Below are positions 59,528-64,000 of a stretch of DNA of 64,000 bases, piece after piece; within the stretch, counting starts at the first letter, position 1, and each line of letters starts with the position of its first letter. The translations under genes and the position numbers were made by a program. The stretch is from Clostridia bacterium. Its GTDB lineage: Bacteria; Bacillota; Clostridia; Oscillospirales; Acutalibacteraceae. The stretch is taken from contig JAKSQM010000005.1 of assembly GCA_024404115.1 (NCBI GenBank), positions 124,001 through 188,000 of the forward strand. The letters run 5' to 3'. A model generated the notes under the pieces. The model made no database searches, was not told the origin of the DNA, and saw nothing but the letters and a program-made list of their open reading frames with translations.

Positions 59528-60163
59528 TTAATCGTCTTTATGGGTTATCTGATAATTCAGAGTCATAAGGCTGTCGCTAAGATGAACATTTTCACACACG
59601 GCTTCGGGGTAATTCGCCACAATGTCATAATGGCTGAAGTTCCAGAAATTGGTAACTCCGCATTTAACAAGTGTTGAAACGATGCCTGCGGCTGATTCCT
59701 CAGGCACGCAGATAATTGCTACCTGAGGTTTATTTTCTTCGCAGAATTCCGCAAGATTTGCAGAGTTAAGTATTGCCTTTCCGTTGACTTTTACGCCAAC
59801 TTTCTGACAATCAAAAAGTCCTATAATATCAAAACCGCCACTGGCAAACTGCATATGTGTTGCAATTGCCTTACCAAGATTGCCCATGCCGATTATGATT
59901 GTAGGATGTGCATTATTCACACCAAGAATTGTGCCGATTTCTTTATAAAGCTGGCTGACATTATAACCGTATCCCTGCTGACCAAAACCGCCGAAGCAGT
60001 TTAAATCCTGCCTTATCTGTGAAGCGGTTAAGCCCATTCTTGCAGAAAGCTCTTTTGAAGAAATTCTGTCGATTCCGTTCTTTTTGAGATTCCCTAAAAA
60101 TCTGTAATATCTCGGCAGTCTTTTGATAACTGACATTGAAATATTGTTATCGTTTTTCGGCAT
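59528..60163 (-). CDS. rex: redox-sensing transcriptional repressor Rex
   Basis: Senses the NADH/NAD ratio and represses fermentative and redox genes. The start at ATG 60163 follows AGGTGG and is 10 nt after the icd stop. The 211 residues show an N-terminal winged helix (SVIKRLPRYYRFLGNL and SARMGLTASQIRQDLNCFGGFG) and a Rossmann NAD domain (TIIIGMGNLGKAIATHM), with a C-terminal domain-swap helix. Putative autoregulation through a site at 63308-63326. Confidence 0.96.
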   Translation of the reverse strand: MPKNDNNISMSVIKRLPRYYRFLGNLKKNGIDRISSKELSARMGLTASQIRQDLNCFGGFGQQGYGYNVSQLYKEIGTILGVNNAHPTIIIGMGNLGKAIATHMQFASGGFDIIGLFDCQKVGVKVNGKAILNSANLAEFCEENKPQVAIICVPEESAAGIVSTLVKCGVTNFWNFSHYDIVANYPEAVCENVHLSDSLMTLNYQITHKDD

Positions 60164-60173
60164 AGCAACCACC

Positions 60174-61343
60174 TTATTCACACATTGCACGAACAGTGTC
60201 CATTACATAATCGCCAAACTCGCTGCAGGTGCAACCTGTATCTCTACCTGTAATCTGATATTTTTTCTCTTCATAAAGGCACTTATCAAGTGCTTTTTCA
60301 AGGAGGTCTGCCTTCTCCTGCTCACCGATGTGAGAAAGAAGCATAACAGATGCACGCAGCATTGAGCATGGGTCTGCATACTGACCTCTGCCCTCTTTAA
60401 TCATTCTGGGAGCTGAGCCGTGGATAGCCTCAAACATAGCGTATTTCTTGCCGATGTTTGCGCTGCCTGCTGTGCCTACGCCGCCCATAAATTCAGCAGC
60501 TTCGTCTGTGATGATGTCGCCATAAAGGTTGGGAAGAATGAACACTTTGAAATCCTTACGGCGCTTGGGGTCGATAAGCTTTGCTGTTGTGATGTCGATA
60601 TACCACTCGTCTGTTGTGATTTCGGGGTAATCCTTGCCGATATTTTTGCAAAGGTTAAGGAATTTACCATCTGTTGTTTTGATGATATTTGCCTTTGTGA
60701 TGATAGAAACTCTTTCTTTCTTATTCTTCTTTGCATATTCATAAGCAAGTTTTGCGATTCTTTCACTGCCCTCTGTTGTGGTAACAACGAAGTCCATAGC
60801 AAGGTCATCTGTTACATTAACGCCCTTTGAGCCAACTGCATATGCGCCCTCTGTGTTTTCACGGAAGAATGTCCAGTCAATGCCGTCCTCAGGAATTTTA
60901 ACGGGGCGAACATTTGCGAAAAGGTCAAGTGCCTTTCTCATTGCAACATTTGCGCTCTCAATGTTGGGCCATGGGTCGCCAGCCTGTGGAGTTGTTGTGG
61001 GTCCCTTAAGGATAACATGGCAAGCCTTGAGCTCTTCCATAACGTCATCGGGGATAGCTTTATTTGCGGCAACACGGTTTTCGATTGTAAGACCGTCAAT
61101 TACTTTAAATTCAACTTTGCCCTCTTTAACTTTATCAGCGAGCATATATTCAAGAACTCTTGCGCTCTCTTTTGTGATGATGGGTCCAATGCCGTCACCA
61201 CCGCATACGCCGATGATGATTTTATCAAGCTTTTCATAATCAACAAAATCGCCCTGTGCCTTGATTCTGTCTGAACGCTCGTTCTGCTCTCTTACAAGAG
61301 CTTCAAATTTTTCGATTGCATTTTTAATCTGTGCTTCTGTCAT
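60174..61343 (-). CDS. isocitrate dehydrogenase (NAD-type, IDH/IMDH family)
   Basis: Oxidatively decarboxylates isocitrate to 2-oxoglutarate; cytoplasmic. The 389 residues show GVCGGDGIGPIITKES, VILKGPTTTPQAGDPWPNIESAN with the substrate-phosphate-type loop, DLFANVRPVKIP, FFRENTEGAYAVGSKGV and VFILPNLYGDIITDEAAEFMGG. It overlaps none of its neighbours: aconitase is 12 nt upstream and rex 10 nt downstream. NAD use is likely but the exact cofactor choice needs testing. Confidence 0.92.
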   Translation of the reverse strand: MTEAQIKNAIEKFEALVREQNERSDRIKAQGDFVDYEKLDKIIIGVCGGDGIGPIITKESARVLEYMLADKVKEGKVEFKVIDGLTIENRVAANKAIPDDVMEELKACHVILKGPTTTPQAGDPWPNIESANVAMRKALDLFANVRPVKIPEDGIDWTFFRENTEGAYAVGSKGVNVTDDLAMDFVVTTTEGSERIAKLAYEYAKKNKKERVSIITKANIIKTTDGKFLNLCKNIGKDYPEITTDEWYIDITTAKLIDPKRRKDFKVFILPNLYGDIITDEAAEFMGGVGTAGSANIGKKYAMFEAIHGSAPRMIKEGRGQYADPCSMLRASVMLLSHIGEQEKADLLEKALDKCLYEEKKYQITGRDTGCTCSEFGDYVMDTVRAMCE

Positions 61344-61355
61344 TATAATCTCTCC

Positions 61356-63287
61356 TTATGAATTTTCTCTTGTATAGTCAAGCAGACCGCCTGCAAGAAG
61401 AACATCAACCTGACGCTGTGAAAGCTGATAATCAAGTGCATATTCTTCGCCTGTTGTGATATTTTTAAGAATTGCATCCTTGCCGTTTGCAATTACATCT
61501 CTGATTTCGGGGAGCTGAAGTTCATCGTTCACGCTGATTTTGTCATAATCCTCTGCATTTTTGAATGTGAACGGAATGATGCCAGCGTTAACAAGGTTTG
61601 CACAATGGATTCTTGCGAAAGACTTTGTGATAACAGCCTTGATTCCAAGATAAAGAGGAACGAGAGCCGCATGCTCACGGGATGAACCCTGACCGTAGTT
61701 AGCACCGCCAATGATGATGCCCTTGCCAGCCTCTTTGCAATGCTCTGCAAATTTTTCATCGCACTGCTTGAAGCAGAAGTTTGAAAGATAGGGGATATTT
61801 GAACGGTAGGGAAGAATTTTTGCGCCAGCGGGCATAATGTGGTCGGTTGTGATGTTATCGCCAACTTTAAGCACTGCCTTTGCAGTAATCTCTTCGGGGA
61901 GAGGCTGTGTTTTGGGGAAAGGTTTGATGTTGGGGCCATAGAGAACCTCAACATCGTCTGCCTCGTCAAGTGAAGCAGGCATAACAATCATATTATCGTT
62001 GATGATAAATTCATCGGGCATTTCAATTTCGGGAGCTTCGCCAAGCTTTCTTGGGTCTGTGAATACACCTGTGAGAGCTGAAGCGGCAGCTGTTTCGGGG
62101 CTAACAAGGTAAATGCCAGCGTCTGCTGTGCCAGATCTGCCCTCAAAGTTTCTGTTGAATGTTCTTAAAGATACACCCTTTGAGTTGGGAGACTGACCCA
62201 TACCGATGCAGGGGCCGCAAGCTGATTCAAGCACACGCGCGCCAGCGTCAATAATATCTGCAAGTGCGCCACAGCGTGAAAGCATATTAAGAACCTGCTT
62301 TGAGCCAGGAGCGATTGAAAGGCTTACGCCCGGATGAACTGTTTTGCCTTTAAGGATTGCGGCAACCTTGAGCATATCAAGAAGTGAAGAGTTTGTGCAT
62401 GAACCGATGCAAACCTGATCAACCTTGATTTCGCCGATTTCTTCAACGCTCTTAACGTTATCGGGCATATGAGGCATTGCGGCAAGGGGCTTGAGGTTGT
62501 TAAGGTCAATGTCGATAACCTCGTCATAAACTGCGTCCTCGTCTGCTTTAAGCTCAACCCAGTCTTTTTCTCTGCCCTGTGCTTTAAGGAATGCCTTTGT
62601 AATATCATCTGAGGGGAAAACAGATGTTGTTGCGCCAAGCTCTGCGCCCATGTTGGTGATTGTTGCTCTTTCGGGAACAGAGAGAGTTTTAACGCCCTCG
62701 CCGCCGTACTCAACAATTTTGCCAACACCGCCCTTAACGGACATAATGCGGAGAACTTCAAGAATAATATCCTTTGCGGCAACCCATGGCTGTAATTTGC
62801 CAGTGAGGTTTACCCTAACCATTTTGGGCATTGTGATGTAGTATGCGCCGCCACCCATAGCAACAGCAACATCAAGACCGCCTGCGCCCATTGCAAGCAT
62901 ACCGATACCGCCACCTGTGGGGGTATGGCTGTCTGAACCAATAAGAGTTTTTCCGGGGATGCCGAAACGCTCAAGATGAACCTGATGGCAGATACCGTTG
63001 CCGGGGCGGGAGAAACGAAGTCCCCTCTTCTTTGCAACACTGCCGATAAAGCGGTGGTCATCTGCGTTTTCAAAACCTGTCTGCAAAGTGTTGTGGTCGA
63101 TATAAGCAACTGAAAGTTCAGTTTTAACTCTCTTTACGCCCATAGCCTCAAACTCAAGATATGCCATTGTGCCAGTAGCGTCCTGTGTGAGAGTCTGGTC
63201 AATTCTGAGACCAATCTCACTGCCAACGGTCATATCGCCAGAGAGCAAATGGTTTTTGATAATTTTTTGTGCAATTGTGTAACCCAT
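61356..63287 (-). CDS. aconitate hydratase
   Basis: Isomerises citrate and isocitrate with a 4Fe-4S cluster. The 643 residues match the short clostridial form. Cluster ligands: Cys in CIGSCTNSSLLDM and the CxxC in SACGPCIGMGQSP. Substrate motifs: GSDSHTPTGGGIGMLAMGAGGLD, NRNFEGRSGT and the swivel domain GGANYGQGSSREHAALVP. First gene of acn-icd-rex, start behind AGGAGG. Confidence 0.96.
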   Translation of the reverse strand: MGYTIAQKIIKNHLLSGDMTVGSEIGLRIDQTLTQDATGTMAYLEFEAMGVKRVKTELSVAYIDHNTLQTGFENADDHRFIGSVAKKRGLRFSRPGNGICHQVHLERFGIPGKTLIGSDSHTPTGGGIGMLAMGAGGLDVAVAMGGGAYYITMPKMVRVNLTGKLQPWVAAKDIILEVLRIMSVKGGVGKIVEYGGEGVKTLSVPERATITNMGAELGATTSVFPSDDITKAFLKAQGREKDWVELKADEDAVYDEVIDIDLNNLKPLAAMPHMPDNVKSVEEIGEIKVDQVCIGSCTNSSLLDMLKVAAILKGKTVHPGVSLSIAPGSKQVLNMLSRCGALADIIDAGARVLESACGPCIGMGQSPNSKGVSLRTFNRNFEGRSGTADAGIYLVSPETAAASALTGVFTDPRKLGEAPEIEMPDEFIINDNMIVMPASLDEADDVEVLYGPNIKPFPKTQPLPEEITAKAVLKVGDNITTDHIMPAGAKILPYRSNIPYLSNFCFKQCDEKFAEHCKEAGKGIIIGGANYGQGSSREHAALVPLYLGIKAVITKSFARIHCANLVNAGIIPFTFKNAEDYDKISVNDELQLPEIRDVIANGKDAILKNITTGEEYALDYQLSQRQVDVLLAGGLLDYTRENS

Positions 63288-63307
63288 TTTATTCCTCCTG
63301 ATTAAAC

Positions 63308-63326
63308 TTGTTCAAAATTTTAACAA
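63308..63326 (-). promoter_or_regulatory. Rex-box-like operator in the aconitase leader
   Basis: On the minus strand the site is TTGTTAAAATTTTGAACAA. It has the two Rex half sites TTGTTAA and TGAACAA, but is one base longer than the standard 18-bp form. It lies directly downstream of the -10 element, around the transcription start, a position that would block RNA polymerase. Because rex is the third gene of the operon, this suggests autoregulation. Confidence 0.5.
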
Positions 63327-63331
63327 TCTTT

Positions 63332-63360
63332 ATTTTATAATGATTATGACTTTTTGTCAA
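63332..63360 (-). promoter_or_regulatory. promoter of acn-icd-rex
   Basis: TTGACA, 17 nt, TAAAAT on the minus strand; the start codon is 45 nt downstream. Confidence 0.75.
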
Positions 63361-63576
63361 TAAATTTTAAAGATAAACACGGGCGGAAATGAATTTTTAC
63401 ATAATAGCTATTTTTTTGCACCATATTGATAAAATTTGAGTAAAAAAGCATATGATTTTACGCATTAAAGCGGTAGTTTGCTAACCTGTTGAAAGATATG
63501 TGAGCGAAAATGGGGCGTTTTTCGATGTTTTGGTGGGTGGGAAAGAGCGAAAAAAGTTGAAATTGTGTATTTTAAA

Positions 63577-63668
63577 AAACCTCTTTACTATTCACTGCGA
63601 CTTAATACTTCAAGTTACCCCTATCGTCAAAATCAAAGATTTTGCCACTTCCCTCAATGGAAGTAAAT
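63577..63668. repeat. intergenic repeat island 9
   Basis: Modules H (63577-63612) and F (63613-63665). F here lacks the last T-run. The preceding 63361-63576 region shows AT-rich sequence without a gene or other feature. Confidence 0.75.
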
Positions 63669-63726
63669 TATTGCTCACAGCAACCAAAAACGGACAAGCC
63701 GAAGCCTGTCCGTTTAGGTTATTTAA

Positions 63727-64000
63727 TTATTTATGATAAAGTTTCTTTGTCTGATACTGGGGTTCGCAGGTGATGTTGATGCCGAACTTTTTGAACACAT
63801 TTTCATCTCTGCTTGTGAGGATTACGGTTGCGTGTGCTTCCATTCCTTTAAGCTTAGGAATCTGCTCAAGGGCACGCTGTGCAAGTGGATTTGTTGCGGC
63901 TGAAACTGAAAGTGCAATAAGAACCTCGTCAACATGAAGTCTTGGGTTGCCGTTGCCCATATATTTAACTTTAAGCTCCTGAACAGGCTCGATAACTGCT
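63727..64000 (-). CDS. DUF1846 family protein, C-terminal part (5' end outside window)
   Basis: The frame is open to the window edge; the ATG at 63960 is internal. The visible last 90 residues (VIEPVQELKVKYMGNGNPRLHVDEVL, AATNPLAQRALEQIPKLKGMEA, TVILTSRDENVFKKFGINITCEP, TKKLYHK) match the C-terminus of the DUF1846 family, about 500 residues in Firmicutes and of unknown role. Confidence 0.85.
   Translation of the reverse strand, partial: AVIEPVQELKVKYMGNGNPRLHVDEVLIALSVSAATNPLAQRALEQIPKLKGMEAHATVILTSRDENVFKKFGINITCEPQYQTKKLYHK

Noticed and set aside
61017-61274. Plus-strand frames opposite icd and acn
   Set aside because: Antisense shadows of enzymes with all catalytic motifs intact.
5618-63668. 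Repeat islands as CRISPR arrays
   Set aside because: The modules differ in sequence, have no regular spacers and are spread over nine gaps; no cas gene is present.

Overview
The window looks like a chromosome segment from a low-to-moderate GC, Gram-positive anaerobe of the Clostridia, most like the gut Oscillospiraceae/Ruminococcaceae. The reasons are AGGAGG-type ribosome sites, TTGACA/TATAAT promoters with 17-nt spacers, a glycyl radical enzyme with its activase, Rex, DUF1292, DUF1846, DUF1893 and DUF4430 proteins, a cobalamin riboswitch and many intracellular glycosidases. No prophage, transposase, integrase or CRISPR array was seen. The taxonomic placement is inference from gene content.

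Layout. 1-5.6 kb: end of an FkbH-like gene, a small unknown, a GH28-like beta-helix protein, a GNAT acetyltransferase and a membrane-anchored beta-helix protein. 6.6-9.7 kb: a P-loop protein, pgi and a DacF-type carboxypeptidase. 9.8-11.5 kb: an alpha/beta hydrolase and a sugar isomerase-like protein. 12-23 kb (minus strand): a GH78 rhamnosidase, a ceramidase-like secreted protein, and an operon of glycyl radical activase, glycyl radical enzyme, GH38 alpha-mannosidase and acetyl esterase. 23.3-23.9 kb: two short peptides with double-glycine-like leaders. 24.4-30.4 kb: isomerase, GH106-like hydrolase and GH92 mannosidase. 30.7-35.4 kb: an SGNH hydrolase, a candidate small RNA, DUF1292, a probable 6S RNA, a beta-propeller protein, a HAD phosphatase, YhcH and a small secreted protein. 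36-40.5 kb: a cobalamin-riboswitch operon of three exported proteins. 40.8-45.6 kb: tRNA-Leu(CAA), an amidase, and an operon of metallophosphoesterase, PfoR-type permease, AIM24-like protein and nitroreductase. 46-50 kb: potABCD. 50-54 kb: DUF1893, an aldo-keto reductase with ferredoxin domain, a lipoprotein, folD and a YdjC/ChbG deacetylase. 54.8-57.9 kb: a secreted alpha/beta hydrolase and a divergent TIR-MORN protein. 58.6-64 kb: an amidohydrolase, the acn-icd-rex operon with a Rex-box-like site, and the end of a DUF1846 gene.

How it fits together. The 12-31 kb part reads as a catabolic island for mannose- and rhamnose-bearing glycans. Nearly all its glycosidases lack signal peptides and no sugar importer is present, so it would work on imported oligosaccharides brought in by a system encoded elsewhere. 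The riboswitch operon links corrinoid sensing to three exported proteins, two with the DUF4430 (transcobalamin-like) fold. This is the best candidate for an under-described system here. The gaps between transcription units hold nine islands of palindromic intergenic repeats made from a small set of reshuffled modules.

Many starts were moved downstream of the longest possible ORF to the codon with the best ribosome site; the reason is given in each entry. Function calls rest on reading motifs by eye, with no database search.
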